This document shows, one piece after another, positions 50,228 to 59,664 of a DNA stretch of 64,000 bases; position 1 is the stretch's first letter, and each line of letters opens with the position of its first letter. The position numbers and the translations under genes were made by a program. Location of the stretch: NCBI RefSeq assembly GCF_022761125.1, contig NZ_JAKWJR010000001.1, positions 186,001-250,000 of the forward strand, read 5' to 3'. A model generated the notes under the pieces. The model worked only from the letters and a program-made list of their open reading frames with translations. It made no database searches and was not told the origin of the DNA. This stretch comes from Nocardioides sp. SR21. Its GTDB lineage: Bacteria; Actinomycetota; Actinomycetes; Propionibacteriales; Nocardioidaceae.

Positions 50228-52571
50228 CCGCCTTGGTCTGGACCGCCTCCGCGTAGCCGAGCTTGGGGACGTACTTGATCGTCACCGTCCCGGACGCGGC
50301 CGGCTTGATCGTGCCCTTGTAGTCACCGGTCGCGTTGGTGGTGACGTTCACGGTGCCGGTCTTGCCGCCCGCGAGGGGGTAGGTGATCGTGATCCGCGAC
50401 GACTTGAACGGCACCATGTCGGCGCCGACGGCCTGGGTGAGCTTGCCGGTCACCGTGAGCGCCGTGCCGACCGTGAACGTGCTCGCCGAGATCGCCGAGG
50501 TCAGCTCGGTGCCCCGCGGGGTGACCGTCAGGCTGACGTCCTCGCTGGCCGACGCGGTGACGACACCGGTCTTCCCGGCGTACCGGGCCTGCAGGGTCGC
50601 CGTCCCGAGCGGCTTGATCACGGCCTTGTAGGTACCGTCCGCCAGCGTCGTGGTGGAGCCCGCGGTGACCCACTTGGTGGAGCCCGGGTACTGGTACCAG
50701 AACGTCACCTTCTCGCCCGCAGCCGTGGCCTCGTCCGCACCGGGCGGGGTGCGGGTCAGCGTGCCGGTCACCGTCACGGGGTCGCCCGCGTTGGTCGTGT
50801 CGTCGTCGACCTCGGCCGTGACCGCCGTCGCGCAGGCGCCCGCGGGGATCGTCACCACGATCTCGGAGCTGGCGACGCTCGGGACCGCCTTGGTGAGCGT
50901 GGTCGCGACCGAGTACTTGGCCGCCACCATCGCGACCGGCTTCGACGTCGCGACGCCGTTGACGTCGGTCGTGGCGGTGCCCGCGCTCGCCGGCTTCGTC
51001 GCCGTGGCCGTCTGCTTGCGGAACGTGACGCCGATGCCCTTCACGCCGACGCCGGTCGTCTGGTCGACGACCTTCGCGCTCAGCACGCCCTTGCCGCCGA
51101 CGCAGGTGACGTAGGCAGCGTCGGCCGCGCCGTCGATCTTGAACGTCGGCGCCACCGTGCGGGCCGTGAGCGAGAACGTGATCGGGATCGTGCGCACGAG
51201 CTTCTCGCCGGTCGAGTCGGTGACCGTCGCGGTCACGGTCGACGCGCTCAGCGTCTTCGCGTCGCAGGTCACGGTCGTCTGCACGGCGGTCGGGTCGGCG
51301 AACACGCAGTCGCGTCGCTTCGACGTCCAGGCGATCGTCGTCGTCCGTCCCGCCGGCACCTCGAGGTTCAGCGCGACCTGGGTCGGCAGGCCCGCGACGG
51401 CCGGGTTGTTGACCGTCATCGTGCCGCCGAGCTTGGTGGGTACGCCGGAGGTGCCGCCGCCGGAGCCGTTGCCGCCGCCGATCAGGAACTGCGAGTCCGC
51501 AGCGTTCCAGTGCGTGGCCAGCCAGGACCCGGCCGGCGGGTAGGTCGAGTAGTAGTCGTCGTCGTTGCAGTCCAGGAGGGACTCCTGGTCGGCCGCGCAG
51601 ATCTGCTGCATCGCCTTGCCGCCACCGTCGGCGTAGCACATGGTGTCGGACTCGTCGTAGCAGTGACCGGCGTTGGTCCCGTGCGGAGCGTCGCTGAACA
51701 CCGAGCCCATCGTGTGCGCGAGCTCGTGCGCCTCGACGGAGTGCGAGGTCGCCGTACCGCCCTGGCCCCAGCAGGGGGCGTCGGTGCGCGCGTACTGCGG
51801 GTAGAGGCCGTTGTTCGGGTTGCTCTGGCCGGCCGTGCTGTACGGGTAGGTCAGCGCGATGCCGCAGATGTTGAAGCCGCTGCCGTCGACCCACATCAGG
51901 TACTTGCGCGCCGGGTTCGAGTAGCCGAGCGCCTTCAGCGCGTTGATCGAGGAGTCGAACGTCTTGAACGATCCCGCCGGGACCGTGACGTTGAGGACCT
52001 TCGCGGAGCAGGTGCCGTCGCCATTGTCGTCGGTCACGTAGCGGACGTTGCGCACGCCGCCGGTCTTGGCGGCGGACAGGTTGAACACGGTGTCCACGCC
52101 GGCCGCCCACTGCTGGATGTCGTCGGCCACGTCGGTGTAGCGGTTCGGCTTGTCGGCGGTCACCACGTACATCGCCTGCACCCGGAAGCCGGAGGCCCCG
52201 TCGCCGTCGCACTCGACCTCGTCCGACGCGGCGGCGACCTGCGCCGGAACCGGGATGCCCTCGTCCTCCGCAGCGGCGGCGGCGCCGGGAGCGGCGCCTG
52301 CGCGCGTCTCGAGCACCGAGGTCGGGACGTACTTGTCCAGGTCCACGCCCATCGGGGGCTCGTCGGCGTGCGCGCAGCCGTCAGGGACGCCAGGGTCCGA
52401 CGAGACGATGATCTCGTCGCACTGCGCCCACATGTCCGAGGTGGCGGCGTACGTGCCGGTGCGCGAGTGGTCGCCGAGCGTGCCGGCGCTCACGGCGAGG
52501 CCGGCGACGGCGAGCGCGGTGGCCGCGAGGAGCGCGACGATGCGACGAGGGGACGACGTGGGCGAATTCAT
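50214..52571 (-). CDS. Secreted metzincin-like metalloprotease with Ig-like repeats
   Basis: This 785-residue exported protein has a signal peptide (RRIVALLAATALAVAGLAVS). The N-terminal catalytic half has the zinc motif HELAHTMGSVF (H282, H286) and a Met-turn-like DTMCY at ~309-313. In classical metzincins the third ligand is HExxHxxGxxH, but here that position is Phe. H297 or H303 (SDAPHGTNAGHC) may take over. Several cysteines likely form disulfides. The C-terminal ~400 residues are three or four Ig-like beta domains (KLGGTMTVNNPAVAGLPT, ELTSAISASTFTVGTALTV), probably for substrate or wall binding. The promoter resembles a FliA-type site. Confidence 0.85.
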   Translation of the reverse strand: MNSPTSSPRRIVALLAATALAVAGLAVSAGTLGDHSRTGTYAATSDMWAQCDEIIVSSDPGVPDGCAHADEPPMGVDLDKYVPTSVLETRAGAAPGAAAAAEDEGIPVPAQVAAASDEVECDGDGASGFRVQAMYVVTADKPNRYTDVADDIQQWAAGVDTVFNLSAAKTGGVRNVRYVTDDNGDGTCSAKVLNVTVPAGSFKTFDSSINALKALGYSNPARKYLMWVDGSGFNICGIALTYPYSTAGQSNPNNGLYPQYARTDAPCWGQGGTATSHSVEAHELAHTMGSVFSDAPHGTNAGHCYDESDTMCYADGGGKAMQQICAADQESLLDCNDDDYYSTYPPAGSWLATHWNAADSQFLIGGGNGSGGGTSGVPTKLGGTMTVNNPAVAGLPTQVALNLEVPAGRTTTIAWTSKRRDCVFADPTAVQTTVTCDAKTLSASTVTATVTDSTGEKLVRTIPITFSLTARTVAPTFKIDGAADAAYVTCVGGKGVLSAKVVDQTTGVGVKGIGVTFRKQTATATKPASAGTATTDVNGVATSKPVAMVAAKYSVATTLTKAVPSVASSEIVVTIPAGACATAVTAEVDDDTTNAGDPVTVTGTLTRTPPGADEATAAGEKVTFWYQYPGSTKWVTAGSTTTLADGTYKAVIKPLGTATLQARYAGKTGVVTASASEDVSLTVTPRGTELTSAISASTFTVGTALTVTGKLTQAVGADMVPFKSSRITITYPLAGGKTGTVNVTTNATGDYKGTIKPAASGTVTIKYVPKLGYAEAVQTKAVTLQ

Positions 52572-52626
52572 CCGTGAACTCCGTGACTGTCCGAACGACT
52601 CATCCGTGAGTCGTCTGCTAGATCGT

Positions 52627-52655
52627 CTATCGGCGGCGGGCGGTCGCGACTTGAG
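52627..52655 (-). promoter_or_regulatory. FliA/WhiG-like promoter of protease 1
   Basis: On the minus strand CTCAAG (52655-52650), 15 bases, then GCCGATAG (52634-52627), about 55 bases before the ATG. From memory, sigma-28 family consensus forms include TAAA-N15-GCCGATAA (WhiG) and CTCA-N15-17-GCCGAA (actinobacterial FliA). This site fits both well. The adjacent TCG after CTCAAG is also shared with the second protease. Confidence 0.65.
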
Positions 52656-52679
52656 GCGAAACCGTGACCGACCTGCTGC

Positions 52680-55157
52680 TCACCGGACCAGGATGCGGAC
52701 CCGACGGGTCAGCTTCTTCCCGGCGGCGTCGTACGCCGTGAGGTTGAGGTAGGTGCTCAGCGGCGCGCTGACCGTGCCGGCCAGCGTGACCGTCGCGGTG
52801 TCCGTGCCCGTGAGCGTCAGCCCCGAGGGGAGCGCGCCACCCGCCTGCCAGCGGTACGGCGCGGTCCCGCCGGTGACGGTCATCGCGAGGCTGGCGGCCT
52901 GCCCGGCGGTGCCGGACAGCGTCGCGTTGGTGCCGACCCACTGCAGCGGCGGCGGTGCCACCGTGATCGAGAAGGGCACCGCTGCGACGTACTCACCGCT
53001 GGCCACCGTCGCGGTCCCGGTCAGGGTCCCGGCGGCGGTCGCGAGGACGGTGAGGGTGCCGTTGGCGGCGAGGGTGACGCCGGTGGGCAGCTCGCTTCCC
53101 GACCAGGCGTACTTGCCGTTCCCGCCGGTGATCTTCAGGCGGCCGGTGCTCTTCTTCGTCGCGATCGCCTTGAGGCTGTTGCTGACGGGGACCAGGAAGG
53201 GCCACGAGATCGTGAACGTCATCGTCGACGTCACCGAGTGGATGCCGGTGGCCTTCGTGCCCGTGCTCGCGGTGATGGTCGCGACGTACACGCCGCCCGC
53301 CGTCGGGGTGCCGCTCAGCAGGCCGGCCGTGTTGAGCCGGAGCCCGGGCGGCAGGCCGCGGTACTTGTAGGTGACTGTGCCGGTCCCACCGGTCGCGGAG
53401 AGCTGCCGGCTGAACGGCTGCTTGGCGCGCATCGAGGCCGACGTGAGGCTCAGGGCGAGAGTCTGCCCGGCGGCCGGCGCGGCCACGGCGACCGGGGAGA
53501 TCCGGATCGGGACGGTGAGGGTCGTGGTGCCGTCCGTGACGTTGGCCGACTGCGACACCGTGGTGGTCGTCGTCGGCGTCCCGGTCAGTCGCCCGTCCGA
53601 GGTCAACGTGAGCCAGGTCGGCCAGTTCTTGGAGGGCTTCGGGGTCCATCCGTACGTGCCCGACCCGCCCGTGACCGGCAGCTTCACGTCGATGGCGCGG
53701 TTCACGACCGTGTAGACCTTGGCGCCGTCCGCGGCCAGCGGCGTGGCGTCCTCGGGGTCCGGGTCCGGCGTCGGCGTGGTGCCGTCGCCGTCGGCCACGG
53801 TGAGGGTGTAGGCACCCAGCGAGGCGTAGTCGGAGTAGCTGGTCGCGCCGACGCCCTCGACCAGCACGGTGGCCGCACCGGTGCCGGTCCAGGTGGCGTC
53901 CATCCCGGTCGCGAAGGACTCCGAGGCGCGGGTGGCGGCCGGGTTCACCGTGTTGAGCACAGTGCCGGAGCCGTCGAGCACCCGCAGCCGGATGTCGAGG
54001 TCGGCGTACGTCGTCGGGGTGGCGGAGACGGTGAGGGACTGGTCCGGGTCGACGGAGAAGGCGTCGACGTCCGCGGTGGCGCCGATCAGGCCCTTCTTGG
54101 TGGCGCCCGTGGCGACGGCGGTCGCGGTCCCGACGGTGTCGCCGTGGTCGTCGGCGAGCACGGGGATCTTGGCGGCGATGATCGAGAGGTCGTCCTCGGG
54201 GTTGTTGGCGCCGGTGTACTCACCCTTGCTCCACTGCGTCACCGGCTGGCCGTAGCCGGAGCCCATGATCGGCGCCCAGGGCGACGAACCGCTGTAGTAC
54301 GTCACGCTCGCGGTGCCGTCGTGGTGGAGCCCGAAGGTGTGGCCGGCCTCGTGTGCGGCGACCTCCCCGATGCCCTTGCCGCTCATCCCGGCGGCGTTCG
54401 CGAACGCCCAGGCGACGTTGTACGCGTCTCCGGTCGCGTCGAACGTGCCGACGTACGCGACCCCACCGCAGCCGCACTTGCTGGCGATCGGGCCGCCGTT
54501 GGTGACGACCACCCGGATGCCGTACTGGGTGTCGGCCGAGCTGCTGCGGGTGATCGCCGCGGCGCCCGGGTCCTGGGTCGTGACGTTGACGTCGAACGGC
54601 GCGTAGTCCTCGGCGACGATCTGCCAGGCCTGCTGGACCGCGGTCAGCTCGGCGTCGGAGAAGCTCGTCGACGTGGTGCCGTCGAGCGTGAACGGGGTCG
54701 CGTTGATCGTGGCGCCGTACGTCCCGTTCCAGGACGTCGAGGTGACGACCTCGCCCAGAAAGTCGAGGTAGATGGTCCGCGCCGCGCCCGGGCGCGAGCT
54801 GAGCATGAACGTGTTGGCCAGCGGCGCCACCAGGCCGTTGCTGGTCGCGGCCCGGGCGGGCCGGGCGCGCTCCACGTAGAACGGGGCGGCGCAGGCGTCG
54901 AGCCAGAGGCTGGCGTCGTCGTCGAGCTCGGTCAGCGGCTCGTCGAGAGCGTCGCGGGCCGCGTCGAGCGCCTCGTCCTGCGTCGCGTCGGACAGGCCGA
55001 TGCCGGCGACGGCGGTCTGGAGCCGGACCGGCTCGCGCAGCACGGGGTCACCGCACGAGGCGGTGATGGTGGCGACGGCGTCGGCCGTGGGCACGGCGCC
55101 GAGCAGTCCGGTACCGAGGGCGGCCGCTGCGACCAGCGCGGCGATGCGCGAATTCAT
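52680..55157 (-). CDS. Secreted metzincin metalloprotease with putative Ig domains
   Basis: This 825-residue protein has a signal peptide (MNSRIAALVAAAALGTGLLG) and a propeptide-like region to ~120. The catalytic domain has the full motif HEAGHTFGLHH (H269, H273, H279) and the Met-turn WAPIMGSGY (M298). Residues ~330-450 resemble a pre-peptidase C-terminal-like beta domain (DHGDTVGTATAV, ATVLVEGVGATSYSDYASLG). Four putative Ig (He_PIG-like) repeats follow to the end, each with GTP or GLPPGL-type turns (DGRLTGTPTTTTT, LPPGLRLNTAGLLSGTP). It shares the sequence around its start (GGAGTTCACGGATGAATTCG) and its promoter type with protease 1. The two are divergent paralogues. Confidence 0.86.
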   Translation of the reverse strand: MNSRIAALVAAAALGTGLLGAVPTADAVATITASCGDPVLREPVRLQTAVAGIGLSDATQDEALDAARDALDEPLTELDDDASLWLDACAAPFYVERARPARAATSNGLVAPLANTFMLSSRPGAARTIYLDFLGEVVTSTSWNGTYGATINATPFTLDGTTSTSFSDAELTAVQQAWQIVAEDYAPFDVNVTTQDPGAAAITRSSSADTQYGIRVVVTNGGPIASKCGCGGVAYVGTFDATGDAYNVAWAFANAAGMSGKGIGEVAAHEAGHTFGLHHDGTASVTYYSGSSPWAPIMGSGYGQPVTQWSKGEYTGANNPEDDLSIIAAKIPVLADDHGDTVGTATAVATGATKKGLIGATADVDAFSVDPDQSLTVSATPTTYADLDIRLRVLDGSGTVLNTVNPAATRASESFATGMDATWTGTGAATVLVEGVGATSYSDYASLGAYTLTVADGDGTTPTPDPDPEDATPLAADGAKVYTVVNRAIDVKLPVTGGSGTYGWTPKPSKNWPTWLTLTSDGRLTGTPTTTTTVSQSANVTDGTTTLTVPIRISPVAVAAPAAGQTLALSLTSASMRAKQPFSRQLSATGGTGTVTYKYRGLPPGLRLNTAGLLSGTPTAGGVYVATITASTGTKATGIHSVTSTMTFTISWPFLVPVSNSLKAIATKKSTGRLKITGGNGKYAWSGSELPTGVTLAANGTLTVLATAAGTLTGTATVASGEYVAAVPFSITVAPPPLQWVGTNATLSGTAGQAASLAMTVTGGTAPYRWQAGGALPSGLTLTGTDTATVTLAGTVSAPLSTYLNLTAYDAAGKKLTRRVRILVR

Positions 55158-55209
55158 CCGTGAACTCCTGGCTGTCCAGGGGCTCGTCCGTGAGCCCCCT
55201 CCATCGTCG

Positions 55210-55238
55210 CTTTCGGTCGTCGAGCGGCCCGACTTGAG
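55210..55238 (-). promoter_or_regulatory. FliA/WhiG-like promoter of protease 2
   Basis: On the minus strand CTCAAG (55238-55233), 15 bases, then ACCGAAAG (55217-55210). The -35, the following TCG and the spacer length are identical to the site of protease 1. The -10 differs at two of eight positions. It lies 52 bases before the ATG at 55157. Confidence 0.6.
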
Positions 55239-55260
55239 GGCTGGGCGTCATGATGCTGGT

Positions 55261-55713
55261 GTGAAGCTCGTCCTCGCCCTGCTCGCGCTGGTCCTCCTGA
55301 CGGCCTGCTCGTCGTCCGACGCCCAGACCCCCGCCGAAGGCCCCACCGAGGCCGCCCCGACCTCCTGGCTCGGGATGCAGCCGGGTGACGCCCGCGCCTT
55401 CGACGGTCCCGGCGGTGAGCTGGTGCTGATCTATGTCGACGAGACCTACGACGTCGGCGCCGATGACTACGCCTCCGCCACCACCCTGTCGCACGGCGAC
55501 CACTACACGACGGACTACTGGATCCAGGACGACGACGGCACCGTCTGGTGGTACGGCCGCAAGGGCGAGTGGCGCGCCGGCAGGAACGGCGAGGAGCCCC
55601 GCGAGGTCAGCCTCGCCGGCGGCACGGCGACGTTCGGCGACGTCGTCATCACGCTCTCCGGCGACGGCCCGACGCAGGTCGAGACGCCGCACGGGGTCTA
55701 CACCCCCAGCTGA
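55261..55713 (+). CDS. Small lipoprotein of unknown function
   Basis: This 150-residue lipoprotein starts at GTG with the signal VKLVLALLALVLLTAC (lipobox LLTAC, C16). The mature part has a Pro/Ala/Thr linker and then a beta-rich domain (ELVLIYVDETYDVGADDYA, YTTDYWIQDDDGTVWWYGRK, GTATFGDVVITLSGDG). The DDDGTVWWYG segment recalls lipoproteins with a short beta-sheet shell, but no family is assigned. CATGAT 6 bases before the GTG suggests a leaderless transcript. It is divergent from protease 2. Confidence 0.72.
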   Translation: MKLVLALLALVLLTACSSSDAQTPAEGPTEAAPTSWLGMQPGDARAFDGPGGELVLIYVDETYDVGADDYASATTLSHGDHYTTDYWIQDDDGTVWWYGRKGEWRAGRNGEEPREVSLAGGTATFGDVVITLSGDGPTQVETPHGVYTPS

Positions 55714-55789
55714 CGGGAGCCCCCACCGGTCACGGTGAGGAGCGCAGGCTCGTTGTCGCTGAGCTGGCCGGGCAGCCGAGCAGCGCACG

Positions 55790-55888
55790 GTGGTGCCGAG
55801 ACAGGCGCCAGGCGCCTTCCTCGACCACCGCCTTCAACCGTCCCGCGAGTGGTGGCAGCGGGGGTCTCGACAGGCTCGACCACCGGCG
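55790..55888. repeat. Two dispersed intergenic repeats in tandem
   Basis: Copy at 55790-55830: CGAGACAGGCGCCAGGCGCC then TTCCTCGACCACCG. Copy at 55850-55888: GGGGTCTCGACAGGCTCGAC then CACCGGCGG. These are the same family as at 5205, 6801, 18130 and 22092. They fill most of the gap between the lipoprotein and the 3' end of serC, so they could also end transcription from both sides. Confidence 0.6.
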
Positions 55889-55918
55889 GCCCGCTCGCGC
55901 CTCGACCGCCGGGACCGA

Positions 55919-57088
<1,170 letters not shown>

Positions 57089-57090
57089 TC

Positions 57091-57450
57091 ATGAACAAGC
57101 GGACGCCCGGCCAGACCCTCCTGCTCGTCGTGGGAACGATCGTCCTCCTGGGCGGTCTCGTCTGCGTCGTCGCCGGCTTCAGCGGCTTCATCGGCTCGTC
57201 GGACGACCTGAGCGGCGACAGCGGCAACGGCAGCATGATGCTGTTCGCCGCTGGCGGCCTCTCCATGGTCATCGGCCTCGGCATCGTTGCCTTCACCCGG
57301 GCGTCGATCATGACCAGCAACGGTGGATACGCGCGGGTGACCATCGAGCAGGGTTCGGCCCCGCGCCGCGGGCGGTTCTGCTCCAGCTGCGGTGCGTCGC
57401 TCACCCCCACCGCGCAGTTCTGCGACTCGTGCGGTGTCGCGGTTGGCTGA
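57091..57450 (+). CDS. Membrane protein with C-terminal zinc ribbon
   Basis: This 119-residue protein has two membrane spans (TLLLVVGTIVLLGGLVCVVA and MLFAAGGLSMVIGLGIVAF) and a C-terminal zinc ribbon, FCSSCGASLTPTAQFCDSCG, with two CxxC pairs. The pattern is typical of small regulatory or structural membrane proteins with a cytosolic zinc knuckle. Function is unknown. GGGGGAT precedes the ATG. It overlaps the next gene by 17 bases if the GTG start of that gene is used. Confidence 0.75.
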   Translation: MNKRTPGQTLLLVVGTIVLLGGLVCVVAGFSGFIGSSDDLSGDSGNGSMMLFAAGGLSMVIGLGIVAFTRASIMTSNGGYARVTIEQGSAPRRGRFCSSCGASLTPTAQFCDSCGVAVG

Positions 57451-57931
57451 TCTCGAGATCCACCGGGTCGACTACGGCCACCCCGACGCGGCCCTCCTCA
57501 TCGAGGAGGTCCAGGCCGAGTACGTCGTCCGGTACGGCAGCCGCGACGAGACCCCGCTCGACCCGCTGATGTTCGAGCCGCCCGACGGCAGCTTCTACGT
57601 GGCCTACCTCGACGGCGTCCCGGTGGCGACCGGTGCGTGGCGCCGCTCGACGGTCCGGGCGTTCGGCACCAGCCGGACCGCCGAGATCAAGCGGATGTAC
57701 GTCGTACCCGCGGCTCGCGGCCGCCGCGTCGCGCGGCGGATGCTCGCCCACCTCGAGGCCGACGCGGCCGCGCACGGCGCCGAGGCGATCGTGCTGGAGA
57801 GCGGGCTGCGCCAGCCCGAGGCGATCGAGCTGTACGAGTCGAGCGGCTACACGTCGATCCCGTCGTTCGGCTACTACCAGTACGCGCGCCTCTCGCGCTG
57901 CTACGGCCGCCGCCTGCCGACCACGACGTAG
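57434..57931 (+). CDS. GNAT family N-acetyltransferase
   Basis: This 165-residue GNAT domain has AEIKRMYVVPAARGRRVARR as the acetyl-CoA pyrophosphate loop (R-x-x-G-x-G/A variant, RGRRVA). ESGLRQPEAIELYESSGY is the C-terminal motif. The substrate cannot be predicted. The GTG at 57434 or TTG at 57443 could start it, and neither has a clear ribosome-binding site. Translation is probably coupled to the zinc-ribbon gene. Its last 31 bases overlap the convergent methyltransferase. Confidence 0.82.
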   Translation: MSRLADLEIHRVDYGHPDAALLIEEVQAEYVVRYGSRDETPLDPLMFEPPDGSFYVAYLDGVPVATGAWRRSTVRAFGTSRTAEIKRMYVVPAARGRRVARRMLAHLEADAAAHGAEAIVLESGLRQPEAIELYESSGYTSIPSFGYYQYARLSRCYGRRLPTTT

Positions 57932-58497
57932 CGCTCGTCGTCGATCCGCCTGCCCCAGTACGCCGGGTCCGCGAGCGACCGGACGGTCGCGGTGAGCCCG
58001 GCCTCCTCGACCAGCGCGGAGGTGCGCTCGGCCGTCAGGCCGGTCCCGGTCGACCACTGCCCCTCGATCAGCAGCAGCCGCCCGTCGCGGTCCAGCAGGT
58101 CGACCCACCGGGCGAGCGCGGCGGCCTGGTCGGGCATCGCCCACAGGACGTGCCGGCACAGGACCACGTCGTACGCCCCCTGGTCGAACGGCGGCTCGGC
58201 CGCGTCGCCGACGACGAACCCGACGCCGGGGAACGTGCCGGCCTTGGCGTTCGCGCGCCGCACCATCTCGGGGGAGAGGTCGATGCCGTCGACGCGGTGC
58301 CCCTCCTCGGCGAGCAGCAGCGAGAGCGTCCCGGTGCCGCAGCCGAGGTCGGCGACGCGGCACGGTGCCGGCGGCGTGAGCCCGACCATCAGGCTCTTCC
58401 ACGCGTCGTGCACCTGCGGGTCGCGCAGCCCGTGGTCGGGCTCGTCGTCGAACGTCGCCGCCTCGGCGTCCCAGAAGTCGCGCTCGGAGGAGGTCAT
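57901..58497 (-). CDS. Class I SAM-dependent methyltransferase
   Basis: This 198-residue methyltransferase has VADLGCGTGTLSLLLAEEGH as motif I, VDGIDLSPEMVRRA as motif II and FDQGAYDVVLCRHVLWAMPD as motif IV. It is a small-molecule type (Methyltransf_11-like) with no partner domain to suggest its substrate. The ATG is preceded by TAGTGT and exactly 6 bases, with no Shine-Dalgarno, so a leaderless mRNA is likely. It diverges from the next gene with only 22 bases between starts. Confidence 0.82.
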   Translation of the reverse strand: MTSSERDFWDAEAATFDDEPDHGLRDPQVHDAWKSLMVGLTPPAPCRVADLGCGTGTLSLLLAEEGHRVDGIDLSPEMVRRANAKAGTFPGVGFVVGDAAEPPFDQGAYDVVLCRHVLWAMPDQAAALARWVDLLDRDGRLLLIEGQWSTGTGLTAERTSALVEEAGLTATVRSLADPAYWGRRIDDERYVVVGRRRP

Positions 58498-58519
58498 CCC
58501 CCCACACTAGGCTCGGTTC
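58498..58519. promoter_or_regulatory. 22-base divergent leaderless promoter pair
   Basis: Plus strand: TAGGCT (58508-58513), 6 bases, GTG at 58520. Minus strand: TAGTGT (58509-58504), 6 bases, ATG at 58497. The two -10 boxes overlap on the shared bases 58508-58509 of the central CTAG, so the two polymerases cannot bind at once. Confidence 0.65.
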
Positions 58520-59101
58520 GTGCTCCTGCCTCCCAAGGTCGCCCACGGGGTCGCCGACGGCTCGGTCACGCTGGCGTTCCGGCGCTGGCGCAAGCAGGAC
58601 GTCCAGCCGGGGTCGGAGTTCCGCACGGTCGCCGGCGTGGTCCGCGTCGACGCAGTCGAGGTGGTGGACGACGTCACCGACGAGGACGCGGTCGCGGCGG
58701 GCTGGCCGGACGCCGCGCGGCTGCGCAAGCAGCTCGACAATGTCGAGGGCGACGTCCCGACGTACAAGGTCACGCTGTCGTGGGCCGGCCCCGACCCGCG
58801 GGTCGCGTTGCGGGAGAGCGCCGCCCTGACCGACGCGGACGTCGCTGCGATCGACGCCAAGCTCGAGCGGCTCGACCGGGCGAGCAGCCACGGCGCCTGG
58901 ACGATGGCGACGCTCGACCTCATCCGGCGCCGCCCGCACACCCGCGCGCCGGACCTCGCGGCCGAGATGGGGCGCGAGCGCGACCCGTTCAAGATCGACG
59001 TGCGCAAGCTCAAGAACCTCGGCCTGACCCGCAGCTTCGAGGTCGGCTACGAGGTGTCCCCGCGCGGTCTCGCCTACCTGGAGCGCACGAACCGGACGTA
59101 A
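58520..59101 (+). CDS. ASCH-like protein with C-terminal helix-turn-helix-like region
   Basis: This 193-residue protein has an N-terminal half (LLPPKVAHGVADGSVTLAFR, GSEFRTVAGVVRVDAVEVVD) that resembles the PUA-like ASCH fold, which binds RNA or nucleotides. The C-terminal ~70 residues (SHGAWTMATLDLIRRRPHTR, DPFKIDVRKLKNLGLTRSFE) look like a winged helix. That combination is not one I can name. GTG start with a leaderless promoter (TAGGCT, 6 bases). Twelve bases before the next gene. Confidence 0.65.
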   Translation: MLLPPKVAHGVADGSVTLAFRRWRKQDVQPGSEFRTVAGVVRVDAVEVVDDVTDEDAVAAGWPDAARLRKQLDNVEGDVPTYKVTLSWAGPDPRVALRESAALTDADVAAIDAKLERLDRASSHGAWTMATLDLIRRRPHTRAPDLAAEMGRERDPFKIDVRKLKNLGLTRSFEVGYEVSPRGLAYLERTNRT

Positions 59102-59112
59102 GGTCTTCGTCC

Positions 59113-59664
59113 ATGCGCCTTCTCGGGATCGCTGTCCTGCTGTCCACCCTCCTCATCGGCCCGCCCGCGTTCGCGGGCTCCGACATCGAGGACTACGCGT
59201 CGTACGAGCCCTCGTCGAAGTGCCATCCCAAGGCCCGGCCCGGCACCGACCACCTCGCCCACTGGATGGTGCACAAGTACGGCGGCGGCTTCGGCGGCAC
59301 GTCGCGCCCGTGCGACCGCAAGGCGACCTCGGAGCACCAGAACGGTCGCGCCTTCGACTGGAGCCTGGACGCCACCCGGCGCGCGGATCGCCTGCGCGCC
59401 CAGGAGTTCATGGCCCGCATCTTCCAGACCGACGGCCGCGGCAACACCCACGCGTGGGCACGCCGGATGGGCGTCATGTACGTCATCTGGAACGACCGGA
59501 TGTACGCCGCCTGGGACCGCTTCGACCCCGAGCCGTACCTCTCGTCGAGCTGCCACAAGCGCAAGAAGTGCTCGAAGACCCTGCGCCACCGCGACCACCT
59601 GCACCTCTCGCTGAGCGCGAAGGGCGCTCGCGGCGTCACCAGCTGGTACGACGGCCGCCTCTAG
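59113..59664 (+). CDS. Secreted M15-like (hedgehog/DD-peptidase fold) protein
   Basis: This 183-residue protein has a signal peptide (MRLLGIAVLLSTLLIGPPAFA). The zinc-peptidase signature is SEHQNGRAFDW (His and Asp ligands) and RHRDHLHLSLS (third His). This fold includes D-Ala-D-Ala carboxypeptidases and endolysins, so peptidoglycan is the likely substrate, though some members have lost activity. Four cysteines may stabilise the domain (KCHPKA, RPCDRK, SSCHKRKKC). TAAGGT 8 bases before the ATG suggests a leaderless start. Its last bases overlap the convergent YCII gene. Confidence 0.78.
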   Translation: MRLLGIAVLLSTLLIGPPAFAGSDIEDYASYEPSSKCHPKARPGTDHLAHWMVHKYGGGFGGTSRPCDRKATSEHQNGRAFDWSLDATRRADRLRAQEFMARIFQTDGRGNTHAWARRMGVMYVIWNDRMYAAWDRFDPEPYLSSSCHKRKKCSKTLRHRDHLHLSLSAKGARGVTSWYDGRL

